A DNA stretch of 64,000 nucleotides from Thermoanaerobacter wiegelii Rt8.B1. Lineage in GTDB: Bacteria > Bacillota > Thermoanaerobacteria > Thermoanaerobacterales > Thermoanaerobacteraceae. This document shows positions 54,419 through 62,772 of this stretch, piece after piece. The stretch lies in contig NC_015958.1 of assembly GCF_000147695.2 (NCBI RefSeq), positions 908,501 through 972,500 of the forward strand. Reading direction: 5' to 3'. The notes under the pieces are model-generated. The model did not search any database and had not been told where the DNA came from. It saw nothing but the letters and a program-made list of their open reading frames with translations. Position numbers and translations under genes: made by a program. The stretch's first letter is position 1. Each line of letters starts with the position of its first letter.

Positions 54419-54441
54419 GAGGCGTGAGACCGCCTCTTTTA
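54417..54441. terminator. Bidirectional terminator
   Basis: The stem AAGAGGCG / CGCCTCTT, with T-rich flanks, lies between the ANTAR gene and convergent iadA. Confidence 0.85.
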
Positions 54442-55614
54442 TTCTTCAAACATGCTTTTTTTTACTATTTTTTTATCTTTTATCATGAATACTCCTTTTG
54501 CAATGACAGAATGAATATTTAAATTGCTATCTAATACTACTATATCCCCGTCTGATTTTTCCTTGATACACCCCTTGTTTGGATATAAATTCAACACTTT
54601 TGCTACATTTTCTGTTATTATTTTAATTGCTTGTTCTATTGGCAGTATCCCTTCCACTATAACTTCTCTTAAATCGCGGTATAGAGTTTGTGCACTTCCC
54701 ACCATAACCTTTACCAATCGCTTATTTTCATCAAATACTGGAATGCTACCGTTACTGTCAGAACTCATAGTTACCTTTTCTATTGGCAATTTATTTTCTA
54801 TAATTTTTTTAATTGCTTCTTTAGGGGTTAAAGCAGTTTTTGTGTGGGCGTCCGGCTTTATATCAGAAGTAAGGTCAATTACGCCACCCATTTCTATAAA
54901 TTTCAATCCTTGTTCAAATAAATGTCCTATTCTGTTTATATGAGTAGGAACAAATTGCGTAATAGGTATTTCAGTATTTTCCACTATTTCAAATAACGGG
55001 GACAATCCTCTTATTCCATCTCCAACGTGTAAGTGAACTATTCCAGGTTTACCACCCAAAAGTCCTCCAACTCTTGCTTCTGCAGCAAGTTTTGTTAAAT
55101 CTTCAGTAGTTGGTTGTGCAGACCTGTGATCTGAAATGGCAATTTCTCCAGTACCTATTACTTTGTCGATTAAAACTAAATCAGACCTTACACTTCCTGT
55201 TAAAGTGCGGGTGGGAAGTTCATAAGCACCGGTATATATGTAGGTAGTTATGCCTTCTTGCTCTAAAGCCCTCGCTTTTGCAAGAAGAGAAGCCATGCTT
55301 CTGGTTATTCCATCTGCTCCCAAGAGGCCTACAACTGTAGTTATTCCACCTTTTGTGATATCAGATAGAGTTATTTCAGGTGTCCTTGTGACTGGTCCTC
55401 CTTCTCCACCGCCTCCTGCGATGTGGACGTGTTGGTCAATGAATCCGGGAACTATGATAAAGCCTTGCAAATCTACAATTTCTACATTTCCAAATTCCTT
55501 CATAGGTTTTATTTCATCAGCAATTCTTATTATTTTTCCATTGCAGATTAAAATATCTTTTCTACCTAAAGGCTGAGGAGAGTAAACTTCTCCACCTTTT
55601 AAAAGTAAAAACAT
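54439..55614 (-). CDS. iadA: Beta-aspartyl (isoaspartyl) dipeptidase
   Basis: This enzyme hydrolyses isoaspartyl dipeptides from damaged proteins. The 391-residue amidohydrolase-fold protein has the metal motif PGFIDQHVHIAGGGGEGGP, TGAYELPTRTLTGSVRSDL, SDHRSAQPTTEDL, LHVGDG and VTMSSDSNGSIP (final metal Asp). These motifs are specific to IadA rather than to dihydroorotases. It is monocistronic, with GAGGTGAGAAC before the ATG. Confidence 0.94.
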   Translation of the reverse strand: MFLLLKGGEVYSPQPLGRKDILICNGKIIRIADEIKPMKEFGNVEIVDLQGFIIVPGFIDQHVHIAGGGGEGGPVTRTPEITLSDITKGGITTVVGLLGADGITRSMASLLAKARALEQEGITTYIYTGAYELPTRTLTGSVRSDLVLIDKVIGTGEIAISDHRSAQPTTEDLTKLAAEARVGGLLGGKPGIVHLHVGDGIRGLSPLFEIVENTEIPITQFVPTHINRIGHLFEQGLKFIEMGGVIDLTSDIKPDAHTKTALTPKEAIKKIIENKLPIEKVTMSSDSNGSIPVFDENKRLVKVMVGSAQTLYRDLREVIVEGILPIEQAIKIITENVAKVLNLYPNKGCIKEKSDGDIVVLDSNLNIHSVIAKGVFMIKDKKIVKKSMFEE

Positions 55615-55708
55615 GTTCTCACCTCATTTGCTTTCTTTATAATATTTCTTCTCCCATATCCATTATAATACATTTTAAAATTAAAAAGAATTTTTGTCAT
55701 GATAATGA

Positions 55709-55731
55709 TATAATAATTGTAGCGATACAAT
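55709..55731 (+). promoter_or_regulatory. -10 box and palindrome upstream of the MocR gene
   Basis: TATAAT (55709-55714) is followed directly by ATTGTA-GCGA-TACAAT (55716-55731), a perfect 6-bp dyad at the expected start site. It is probably an autoregulatory operator. The -35 is weak. Confidence 0.6.
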
Positions 55732-55747
55732 TTTGCGAGGGATGGAT

Positions 55748-57180
55748 ATGAATAAAATAACAATTGATAAAAGTAAAAATGTACCTTTGTATATTCAGTT
55801 GTACAGCCAAATAAAAAGATTTATAGAGAATGGCAGCCTGCCAGGCGGTTATAAACTCCCCACTATAAGAAGCCTTGCAAAGGAGTTGGGAGTAAACAAT
55901 ATTACAGTGATAAACGCTTATAAGCTTTTAGAACAAAATGGATATGTATATACTAAGGTAGGAAGTGGTACTTATGTATGTGAAGATATAAAAAAAGAGG
56001 AGGACCTTGATGAAACCTTTAAATTAACAGACCAAGGAGAAATTCCCTTAAGGAAAGGAATTATAAATTTTGCTTCTTCATCTCTTAATCCAGAGCTTTT
56101 TCCAGTGGAGGATTTTGGAGATTTAATCAATAGAGTATTGAGAAGAGATGGAGGATATGCATTTGAGTATCAAGACACAAGAGGATATAAACCATTAAGA
56201 GAATCTATAAAAGAATTTGTAAAGAAAGATGAAATATTTACTTATGTTGAAAATATACAGGTAATTTCTGGGGGACAGCAAGGTATAGATGTAGTATCGA
56301 AAGCGCTAATAAATTTTGAAGATAGCATAATTGTTGAAAGACCCACCTATTCGTGGGCTTTAGCCTCTTTTGAATCGAGAGGAGCAGAGATTTTAGAAGT
56401 AGATTTGCAAAAAGATGGCATAAATTTAGAGGAATTAGAGGATAAGTTAAAGAAGTTTAAGCCTAAGTTCATATATACTATACCTAATTTTCACAATCCG
56501 ACCGGCATTGTCTATAGTGAGGATAAAAAAAGAAACTGATAGAGCTAGCGGAAAAATACGAGACTTATGTATTAGAAGATGATTTTGCCAGTGATTTAAG
56601 TTTTACAGAAGAAAAGATATTGCCACTTAAGGCCTATGATAAATATGACAGAGTCATTTATATAAGAAGTTTCTCAAAGATATACATGCCTGGCTTGAGG
56701 TTAGGGTTTATAATTGCTCCTGAAAGGTTAGTAAGTAGTTTTTTAAAAGCAAAATATGTGACAGATTTATCTACTTCAGGTTTAATGCAAAGAGCCTTTG
56801 ATTTATATCTTAGAGAAAATATTTGGAAAAGCCATATTGGGGAAATAAAACAAGTGATGAAAAAAAGATTTGAAAAGATGGGTAAAGGGCTTCAAACATT
56901 AAAAAATTATGTAGAGTTTGAATATCCTAAAGGGGGTTTTTACTACTGGTTAAGGCTTAAAAACAATATTTCTGCTAAAAATTTGTATTCTAAATGTTTA
57001 GAGAGAAATTTACTTATAGTTCCAGGGGATATGTTTTTTGCAATAAAAAAAGAAAACAATTTTATAAGATTAAGTTTTGCCTCTTGTGAGCTGGAGGAGA
57101 TAGAAAAAGGGATAAATATACTGAAAGAGGTTTTAGAAGGAGAATCTAATGAAAACGGCATATATCTTCCTATAATATAA
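55748..57180 (+). pseudogene. MocR-type regulator (GntR + aminotransferase), frameshifted
   Basis: The N-terminal GntR winged helix (VPLYIQLYSQIKRFIENGSL, KLPTIRSLAKELGVNNITVI) is fused to a fold-type I aminotransferase domain binding PLP (YTIPNFHNPTGIVYS, Schiff-base Lys in IRSFSKIYMPGLRLGF). The frame stops after a run of seven A (56525-56531) followed by GAAACTGA. One extra A restores DKKKKLIELAEKYETYVLED and continuity to the true end at 57180. Full length would be about 478 residues, as expected. The start is ATG 55748 after GAGGG. MocR members control vitamin B6, GABA or ectoine genes; the target here is unknown. Confidence 0.85.
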
Positions 57181-57204
57181 AAAAGGCCGTAAGATGGCCT
57201 TTTT
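57179..57204. terminator. Bidirectional terminator, separated from bactofilin by the intron
   Basis: A 9-bp stem (AAAAAGGCC / GGCCTTTTT) with T/A flanks ends the MocR gene. It probably also ended the bactofilin gene before the intron inserted. Confidence 0.85.
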
Positions 57205-57211
57205 ATTTTGT

Positions 57212-57869
57212 GTGCGCCCGGCATGGGCGATAGCTAGGCGGTGAAAGTCCGCTGTGGGCTTGGTAGTGGGAACCACTAGCCGAGAGCAAGGGTGTCCATC
57301 GTGAGGTGGAATCTGAAGGAAGCTTAAGGCAAAATCTCGGTCTGATGAACAAGAACCAGATAAGAGGCTGAATTGGGATGGATGAGTTTGCACATCAAAA
57401 CAAAGTCCAACACTACCCGAATCCCATACAGTAAATCTGGCAGATATATGAGATGAAAGCAATCGTTCTTACCCGGGGAGGTCTCAAGGATAAGTCATGG
57501 AAGTAAAATATGAAGTGACAACCCATACAGTGATGTATGGCTGAACCTTGAGAAGTCAGCAGAGGTCATAGTACTTATCTAGACATGAATAGATAAGGAA
57601 GGACTGAACATTAGGAGGTTTCGGAAATCTTATGAACTCGAGAGATATGCGAAGACTGCAGACAACTCAACAAAGAGGCTATCCGTTGGATAGAGAAAGG
57701 GAATTTCAAAAGACAACGGAAGTGCATAGTATATCATCGGCGTCAAGGGATGGAAGAAATGATGTACTAAGAATTGTACATAATTCCTAATGAACCGCCG
57801 TATACCGAACGGTACGTACGGTGGTGTGAGAGGACGCTGAATAAAATAATTATTCAGCTCCTACTCGAT
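57212..57869 (+). mobile_element. Group II intron lacking most of its reverse transcriptase gene
   Basis: This is a 658-base ribozyme element. The 5' end GTGCG fits the group II consensus. Near the 3' end, a domain V hairpin lies at about 57793-57825 (ACCGCCGTATACC / GGTACGTACGGTGGT closing GAAC), then a domain VI-like stem (GCTGAATAA / TTATTCAGC). The terminal AT lies at 57868-57869. A candidate EBS1, ACAAAG (57400-57405), pairs with the flanking IBS1 TTTTGT (57206-57211). It is more GC-rich than its surroundings. Only a 52-codon stub of the intron protein remains, so it would need a protein supplied in trans. The class was not assigned. Confidence 0.88.
57632..57790 (+). pseudogene. N-terminal stub of the intron-encoded protein
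   Basis: A 52-codon frame begins MNSRDMRRLQTTQQRGYPLD and ends VLRIVHNS. This resembles, from memory, the leader of group II intron reverse transcriptase/maturase proteins, before the RT domain. The stop is followed three bases later by domain V. The RT, maturase and endonuclease domains are deleted. AGGAGG lies 13 bases upstream. Confidence 0.7.
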
Positions 57870-58259
57870 TTGTTCATCTTTTTTGTTAAAATCTGAAGGA
57901 GAAGACTTTGTCATTTTAGACTTTCCTTCAAAAATAGCTCCCTCTTCAATTATCAAATTTTGAACTTCTATATCTCCATAAAGTTTTCCAGTAGAAGTAA
58001 GTTGTAGCTGGCCTTTGGCAAATATATTTCCCTTTACTTCACCTGAAACGATTATATTATCTGTTGTTATATTCGCTTCTATTTTTGCTGACTCACCTAT
58101 TACAACATTTCCTTTTGTTTCTATTTGACCTGTAAAATTACCGTCTATCCTTAGAGTGCCTTCTGATTTAATTGTGCCTTCAAAAGTTGAATTTTTTCCT
58201 ATGACGGTATCAATTTTGTCTGGATTAACTTCTACAATCTGTTCTCTTTTTTGAAACAT
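57861..58259 (-). CDS. Bactofilin, C-terminus altered by intron insertion
   Basis: Bactofilins form membrane-associated cytoskeletal filaments. The 132-residue protein has the beta-helical core typical of the family (TVIGKNSTFEGTIKSEGTLR, IDGNFTGQIETKGNVVIGES, GKLYGDIEVQNLIIEEGAIF) with flexible ends. The start is ATG 58259 after AAAGGGGAA, overlapping the region of the M23 stop. The final codons (Ile-Glu-stop) are read from the group II intron. Without the intron the protein would end Asp-Glu-Gln-Thr-Lys. It pairs with an M23 peptidase, as in other bacteria where bactofilin guides cell-wall enzymes. Confidence 0.93.
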   Translation of the reverse strand: MFQKREQIVEVNPDKIDTVIGKNSTFEGTIKSEGTLRIDGNFTGQIETKGNVVIGESAKIEANITTDNIIVSGEVKGNIFAKGQLQLTSTGKLYGDIEVQNLIIEEGAIFEGKSKMTKSSPSDFNKKDEQIE

Positions 58260-58260
58260 A

Positions 58261-59166
58261 TCAATTCCCCTTTGCAAGATATTTCATTGGATCTACAGGA
58301 TTGCCATTTACTCTAATCTCAAAGTGAACATGAGGTCCAGTGCTTCTTCCGGTATTCCCTGATTTTGCTATTATATCGCCTCTTTTTACACTTTGACTTA
58401 CTTTGACAAGAATCTGAGAATTATGTCCATATACTGACTGAATCCCATAACCATGGTCTATGATTACCACATTACCATATCCTGATAACCATCCTGCATA
58501 TGTAACTACACCTTTTCCAGCGGCTTTTACTGGAGTTCCTACAGGTACCGATATGTCAATTCCAGGGTGAAATTCACTTCCATATCCAAAAGGAGACTTT
58601 CTCGTTCCAAAAGAGGAGGTTGTTGTACCATATACTGGATAAACACTGGGTATTGAATTCAGATAATCAAGTTGAGCTGCTACTTTTGAAATAAGGTCTT
58701 GTAAATTTTGTGTTTTTTGATCTATTTCCGAAATAAGTTCAGCGGTTGTTTCATTGTCATAAGATATGTTGCTTTCACCTCTAATATCTCTTGATACATT
58801 GCCACGGCTTGGAGTGGAAGTGGATAATCCCACCATACGCCTTACCTTTTCTTCTAATTCATCTAGGCCTTTAATTTTTTCATTGACCAATTGAGCATTT
58901 TTGTCTAAAGTAGCTATTTTTTTGTCTTGTTCTTCTTTAAGGGAGGTTAGTTGCGCGATTTTTTTATCTTTTTCTGCTATTACAGTGTATAGGTAAGCAG
59001 TTGTTTTGCCAAAATAGACTAAAGAAATTGTAGCAGCCATAATTATTGAAAAAGCCACTATTACTACGGTTTTTATTAGGGGAATAGAAATTTTAAAGCT
59101 TTTGATTTGTTGATTTGAGTCAGGAATAATCATAATATTGAGGTATTTTTCTTTTTTCTTTTTCAT
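58261..59166 (-). CDS. M23-family peptidoglycan endopeptidase, membrane-anchored
   Basis: This is a 301-residue protein with one N-terminal membrane helix (about 30-52), a coiled coil (EKDKKIAQLTSLKEEQDKKI, about 62-105), a linker, and a LytM/M23 zinc peptidase domain: HPGIDISVPVGTPV (His, Asp ligands) and TGPHVHFEIRVNG (catalytic and zinc His). The active site looks complete. It cuts peptide cross-links in the cell wall. It is cotranscribed with bactofilin, which probably positions it. Confidence 0.94.
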   Translation of the reverse strand: MKKKKEKYLNIMIIPDSNQQIKSFKISIPLIKTVVIVAFSIIMAATISLVYFGKTTAYLYTVIAEKDKKIAQLTSLKEEQDKKIATLDKNAQLVNEKIKGLDELEEKVRRMVGLSTSTPSRGNVSRDIRGESNISYDNETTAELISEIDQKTQNLQDLISKVAAQLDYLNSIPSVYPVYGTTTSSFGTRKSPFGYGSEFHPGIDISVPVGTPVKAAGKGVVTYAGWLSGYGNVVIIDHGYGIQSVYGHNSQILVKVSQSVKRGDIIAKSGNTGRSTGPHVHFEIRVNGNPVDPMKYLAKGN

Positions 59167-59339
59167 TTATACCCCCACCCTAAAAAAATAGACAACTATA
59201 CTTATTCTATATAAAGGTGTCAAAATCCTGCTAAAAAATCAAATTTTAAATTTTTATAATATTATGATAAATTATTTTAATTTGCTTTTGTGATATAATC
59301 AAAATGTAATTTATAGAAGTGGAGAAATTGAGGTGGAGT

Positions 59340-59681
59340 ATGAAAAAAGGAATTATTTTAGGAATTGTGTTGGGAATAATAGCAATAGTGCTTAACATTA
59401 TAGTAAATGGTTTTTTTACTTCTTTCGTATATTATAGCAATTATCTTTTTTTAATAGGAGTTGGTATAGGATTATTAGGGGGCGTATTGTATATTTCTTA
59501 TTGGATCAATGATTTAAGACTTGTCAAAAAAATTTATTATAGAGAAGAGTTACCAGAACGGCGAGATGAGATAAAATTTATAAAAATATGGGGAAGCTAT
59601 CTTATTATTGCCATGTTAGTAATGTGGTTTTTGTCTTTCATAGTTGTCTTAGTCGGAGAAGCAATTAGAGGTATAAAATAA
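59340..59681 (+). CDS. Small integral membrane protein of unknown function
   Basis: This is a 113-residue protein with three hydrophobic helices (ILGIVLGIIAIVLNIIV, YLFLIGVGIGLLGGVLYI, LIIAMLVMWFLSFIVVLVGE) and a short charged loop (REELPERRDEIKFIKIWG). It may belong to a DUF3899-like group, not confirmed. GAGGTGGAGT precedes ATG 59340; an earlier in-frame GTG is unlikely. Confidence 0.7.
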   Translation: MKKGIILGIVLGIIAIVLNIIVNGFFTSFVYYSNYLFLIGVGIGLLGGVLYISYWINDLRLVKKIYYREELPERRDEIKFIKIWGSYLIIAMLVMWFLSFIVVLVGEAIRGIK

Positions 59682-59692
59682 TTGGTATAGAG

Positions 59693-59721
59693 AATACTAC
59701 TATTTGAAAATACTACTATTT
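59693..59721. repeat. Short tandem duplication
   Basis: AATACTACTATTT occurs twice with a 16-base period, in the gap before the YkuS-like gene. No function is apparent. Confidence 0.75.
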
Positions 59722-59746
59722 AATAAGAGCTACAGGAGGTGTTGGT

Positions 59747-59998
59747 GTGGGGAAAAGAGTAGCGGTAGAAAGTCAGCTTTCCAATATTAAAGAGTATTTA
59801 AAGCAAAAAGGATATGAAGTTGTAGAATTAAAAGAAACTCTTTCAGAAAAAAACAATTTAAATGCCTATGATGCCATAGTTATAACAGGGCAAAGTAGAA
59901 ATATGCTAGGCATAGATGATATTTCGACAAAAGTTCCGGTGATAGATGCAACGGGAATGAGTCCTTTTGATGTAGAAGAAAGTATAAAAAGATTATAA
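59747..59998 (+). CDS. YkuS/UPF0180-family protein
   Basis: This is an 83-residue soluble protein matching the UPF0180 pattern: VAVESQLSNIKEYLKQKGYE, then YDAIVITGQSRNMLGI, DATGMSPFDVEE. The family is widespread in Firmicutes and of unknown function. The start is a GTG after AGGAGGTG. The next gene follows after 18 bases and may be in the same transcript. Confidence 0.88.
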   Translation: MGKRVAVESQLSNIKEYLKQKGYEVVELKETLSEKNNLNAYDAIVITGQSRNMLGIDDISTKVPVIDATGMSPFDVEESIKRL

Positions 59999-60016
59999 TT
60001 ACAGGTGGTGAATTTT

Positions 60017-60220
60017 GTGGCAAGCACTGAACAATTGAAAGCTGTTGGAAGAAGCTGTGAGGATTTTGAGTTAGATCCATCTCGCTATGGAAATAATTTG
60101 AGTATGTCTGTGTCTTTACAAGAAAGAAGCTGCGAAATATGTCAACATTGGGATGTGAATAGAAAAATTTGCAGAATAGGAGTTTTTGATGAAGTTTTAT
60201 CAAGCCTTGATCAGACTTAA
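60017..60220 (+). CDS. Small CxxC-containing protein of unknown function
   Basis: This is a 67-residue protein with CEICQHWDVNRKIC, a CxxC and a further Cys in a pattern that could bind a metal. AGGTGGTG precedes the GTG at 60017. It is downstream of the YkuS-like gene. I do not recognise the family. Confidence 0.62.
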   Translation: MASTEQLKAVGRSCEDFELDPSRYGNNLSMSVSLQERSCEICQHWDVNRKICRIGVFDEVLSSLDQT

Positions 60221-60261
60221 ATCTTGAAATGTCAAAAGGATTTTTTTAAACTTTGTAGAAT

Positions 60262-60412
60262 ATAATATACTTATAAGACTAATTTAAGGATTTAAGTGTG
60301 GGATTAAAATGAGAGGGAAAATTTTACAATTTAATAATAAAACGCGAGAGGAAAAGCTCTCGCGTTTTTTGTTTTATTGCGATAAAGAATTAACGTAAAA
60401 AGGAGGGGGATT
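60262..60412 (+). promoter_or_regulatory. hutH leader with an internal terminator hairpin
   Basis: A TATAAT-like -10 near 60262 precedes a leader containing a very stable hairpin (ACGCGAGAG / CTCTCGCGT) at about 60340-60371 with a T-run, then 40 bases to the hutH start. A 29-codon frame beginning ATG 60309 (MRGKILQFNNKTREEKLSRF) runs straight through the hairpin. The hairpin may terminate an upstream transcript or act as an attenuator. Confidence 0.55.
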
Positions 60413-61939
60413 ATGGGAAAGGTCATAATAGATGGCAATAATCTTACAATAGAAGATGTAGTGCACGTAGCAAGAGATGGGTATAGAGTAGAACTTAGCA
60501 ATATTGCTGAAGAGAGAGTACTTCATTCTAGAAAAATAGTAGAAAAATATGTAAATGATGAAAAAGTAGTTTATGGAATCACGACGGGTTTTGGGAAATT
60601 TAGCGATGTCGTAATATCTAAAGAAGACACAGAAATTTTGCAAAAGAATTTGATTATGAGCCATTCTTGTGGAGTAGGAGAACCATTACCGGAAGAAGTA
60701 GTAAGAGCAATTATGCTTTTGAGGGCAAATGCCCTTGCGAAAGGTTTTTCAGGAGTAAGGCTTGAAACTTTAAACACGTTGATTGAAATGTTAAATAAAG
60801 GAGTAACTCCTGTTATACCTGAAAAAGGATCTTTAGGAGCAAGCGGAGACCTTGCACCTTTAGCTCACATGGTTCTTGTGATGATAGGGAAAGGTGAAGC
60901 TTTATACAAAGGTGAGAGAATGACTGGAGAAAAAGCAATGAAAGAGGCAGGGATTAGTCCAGTTGTTTTGAGTTCAAAAGAAGGTTTGGCTTTGATAAAT
61001 GGCACTCAAGTTATGTCAGCAATAGGATGCTTAAATGTATATGATGCTAAAAGACTTATAAAATCTGCTGATGCTGTATCTTCTATTACTTTAGAAGCTT
61101 TAAGAGGAATAATTGATGCTTTTGATGATAGAGTCCAAATGGTGAGGCCTCATAGAGGTCAGATGATCACTGCTAAAAATATAAGAAAAATGTGTGAAGG
61201 AAGTACTCTAATAACGAGACAGGGAGAAATACGGGTTCAGGATGCTTATACCCTAAGGTGTATTCCACAAGTCCATGGAGCTATAAGAGATGCTATTGAA
61301 TATGCGGAAGAAGTTCTTACAAGAGAGATAAATTCTGCAACAGATAATCCTTTAATTTTCCCTGAAGATGGCGAGGTGATATCTGGGGGCAATTTTCACG
61401 GAGAGCCTATTGCATTAGCAATGGATTTTTTAGGTATTGCAGTTTCTGAAATTGCTAATATTTCTGAAAGAAGGATTGAAAGGCTTGTAAATTATCAGTT
61501 AAACGACCTTCCTCCTTTTTTGACTGAAAAAGGGGGACTAAATTCTGGTATGATGATAGCTCAATACACAGCAGCTTCTTTAGTGTCAGAAAATAAGGTT
61601 TTGGCGCATCCAGCTTCTGTTGATTCTATACCATCTTCTGCAAATCAAGAAGACCATGTGAGTATGGGCACTATTGCTGCGAGAAAGGCAAGGGAAATAA
61701 TAGAAAACGCTACAAGGGTTATAGCAATAGAACTTATGGCAGCTTTGCAGGCAATGGAGTTTAGGAAAGGTTTTAAAAAAGGGAAGGGCTCTCAAATAAT
61801 ATATGATTTAGTAAGAGAATACGTGAAGCCGTTGGAAGAAGATAGGGAGCTTTATATTGACATAAATGCCTGTTTTAATATTATAAAATCAGGTAAAGTA
61901 TTGAAGGTCCTTGAAAAAGAAGGTATAATATTAGAATAA
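60413..61939 (+). CDS. hutH: Histidine ammonia-lyase
   Basis: This enzyme deaminates histidine to urocanate. The 508-residue protein has the self-formed MIO cofactor triad Ala143-Ser144-Gly145 (in GSLGASGDLAPLAHM), the catalytic Tyr in VYGITTGFGKFSD, and the conserved QDAYTLRCIPQVHGA-type and NSATDNPLIFPEDGEVISGGNFHG regions; the latter is split across several substrate contacts. AAAGGAGGGGG precedes the ATG. No other hut genes are in the window, so either the rest is elsewhere or a related aminomutase role should be considered. Confidence 0.95.
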   Translation: MGKVIIDGNNLTIEDVVHVARDGYRVELSNIAEERVLHSRKIVEKYVNDEKVVYGITTGFGKFSDVVISKEDTEILQKNLIMSHSCGVGEPLPEEVVRAIMLLRANALAKGFSGVRLETLNTLIEMLNKGVTPVIPEKGSLGASGDLAPLAHMVLVMIGKGEALYKGERMTGEKAMKEAGISPVVLSSKEGLALINGTQVMSAIGCLNVYDAKRLIKSADAVSSITLEALRGIIDAFDDRVQMVRPHRGQMITAKNIRKMCEGSTLITRQGEIRVQDAYTLRCIPQVHGAIRDAIEYAEEVLTREINSATDNPLIFPEDGEVISGGNFHGEPIALAMDFLGIAVSEIANISERRIERLVNYQLNDLPPFLTEKGGLNSGMMIAQYTAASLVSENKVLAHPASVDSIPSSANQEDHVSMGTIAARKAREIIENATRVIAIELMAALQAMEFRKGFKKGKGSQIIYDLVREYVKPLEEDRELYIDINACFNIIKSGKVLKVLEKEGIILE

Positions 61940-61949
61940 AGGTGATTTT

Positions 61950-62426
61950 GTGAATAGGATAAAACAATATTTTAAAGCTAAAAGAGCTAAAATTTATGAA
62001 AAAGATTATCAATTTTTACTTGGATTCCTAAATGAAAAGGAATTAGAATATTTTAATAAATTACCTGTTTATGAAAAAAGGCATTCATTAGATGTGTGCT
62101 ATTATCTTATTAATAAATACGGAATAGAAGACCAAGACCTTTTAAAAGCGGCTCTTTTTCATGATATTGGAAAGATAAAAGCGAAAATTACTCCTGAAAG
62201 AAAAGCCATGACGGTGATTTTAAAGAAAATTCCTTTTTTGGCTAAGTTTCTTGAAAAACATATATATTTTTTTAAAGTCTATTATAATCATGCAGAATAT
62301 GGTGCAGAAATTTGTAAGGAAATTGGGTTAAATGAGAGAATAGTAGGCATTGTAAGGCATCACCATGACAAAAATCTTATGGATGAGGATGTTATAAAAC
62401 TTCAAGAGGCAGATGAAAAAAATTAA
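61950..62426 (+). CDS. HD-domain protein
   Basis: This is a 158-residue protein with a metal-dependent HD phosphohydrolase domain: KRHSLDVCYYLINKYG, then LFHDIGKIKAKITPE (HD motif), a later HAEYGAEICKEIGLNERIVG and a final His cluster (VRHHHDKNLMDEDVI). The C-terminus after QEADEKN is short. GTG start with AAGGTGATTTT upstream, 10 bases after hutH. The substrate (nucleotide, cyclic dinucleotide) is unknown. Confidence 0.85.
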   Translation: MNRIKQYFKAKRAKIYEKDYQFLLGFLNEKELEYFNKLPVYEKRHSLDVCYYLINKYGIEDQDLLKAALFHDIGKIKAKITPERKAMTVILKKIPFLAKFLEKHIYFFKVYYNHAEYGAEICKEIGLNERIVGIVRHHHDKNLMDEDVIKLQEADEKN

Positions 62427-62450
62427 AGATAGAATTTTTCTCTATCTTTT
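62425..62450 (+). terminator. Terminator of the HD-domain gene
   Basis: A 9-bp perfect stem (AAAGATAGA / TCTATCTTT) with a T end overlaps the stop codon. Confidence 0.75.
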
Positions 62451-62480
62451 AGACTGTAGACAAACTCTTTATGATATGTT

Positions 62481-62744
62481 GGCATTTTGCATAAGTGTAG
62501 CGACTTGATAGCCCGGCACTCAACCGAAAATGTTAAAAAAGGAGAATAAGAGAAAGGACCAGCCCGTTCAGTTGAGTGCCGGGAAACTTAGCGAGGTTGA
62601 GAGGCGAAAGCGGGGCCGAAGCCTTGTGAAGGCGGAGGCGGGCACTAAGTCAAGGATGACGAATGTGCCCGGAACCCCGCTTGAGCCCGAGGACGAGCGC
62701 TAGTTTAGTCTGCGATATCACCGGAGCAAACGATGCAAAATGCC
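62481..62744 (+). ncRNA. GC-rich, highly structured RNA-like island, possibly HEARO/omega-RNA type
   Basis: No credible gene occupies the 370 bases between two convergent genes. The island is bounded by GGCATTTTGCAT (62481) and ATGCAAAATGCC (62733). Inside it, nested stems are visible: CCCGGCACTCAAC / GTTGAGTGCCGGG (62512 / 62571); AAACTTAGCG / CGCTAGTTT (62584 / 62698) enclosing AGCGGGG / CCCCGCT (62609 / 62675). The latter encloses GCCTT-GTG-AAGGC (62621) and CGGGCAC / GTGCCCG (62639 / 62665) with an inner GTCA / TGAC. A GC-GAAA-GC tetraloop favours the plus strand. It is much richer in GC than the surroundings. The family is not certain. Confidence 0.55.
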
Positions 62745-62772
62745 AGCAAAAATAGAACTTTGTCAGCAAACT

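Noticed and set aside
60005-60203. 107-codon minus-strand frame over the small CxxC gene
   Set aside because: The plus-strand gene has a good ribosome binding site and a domain-like Cys pattern; the antisense frame has neither.
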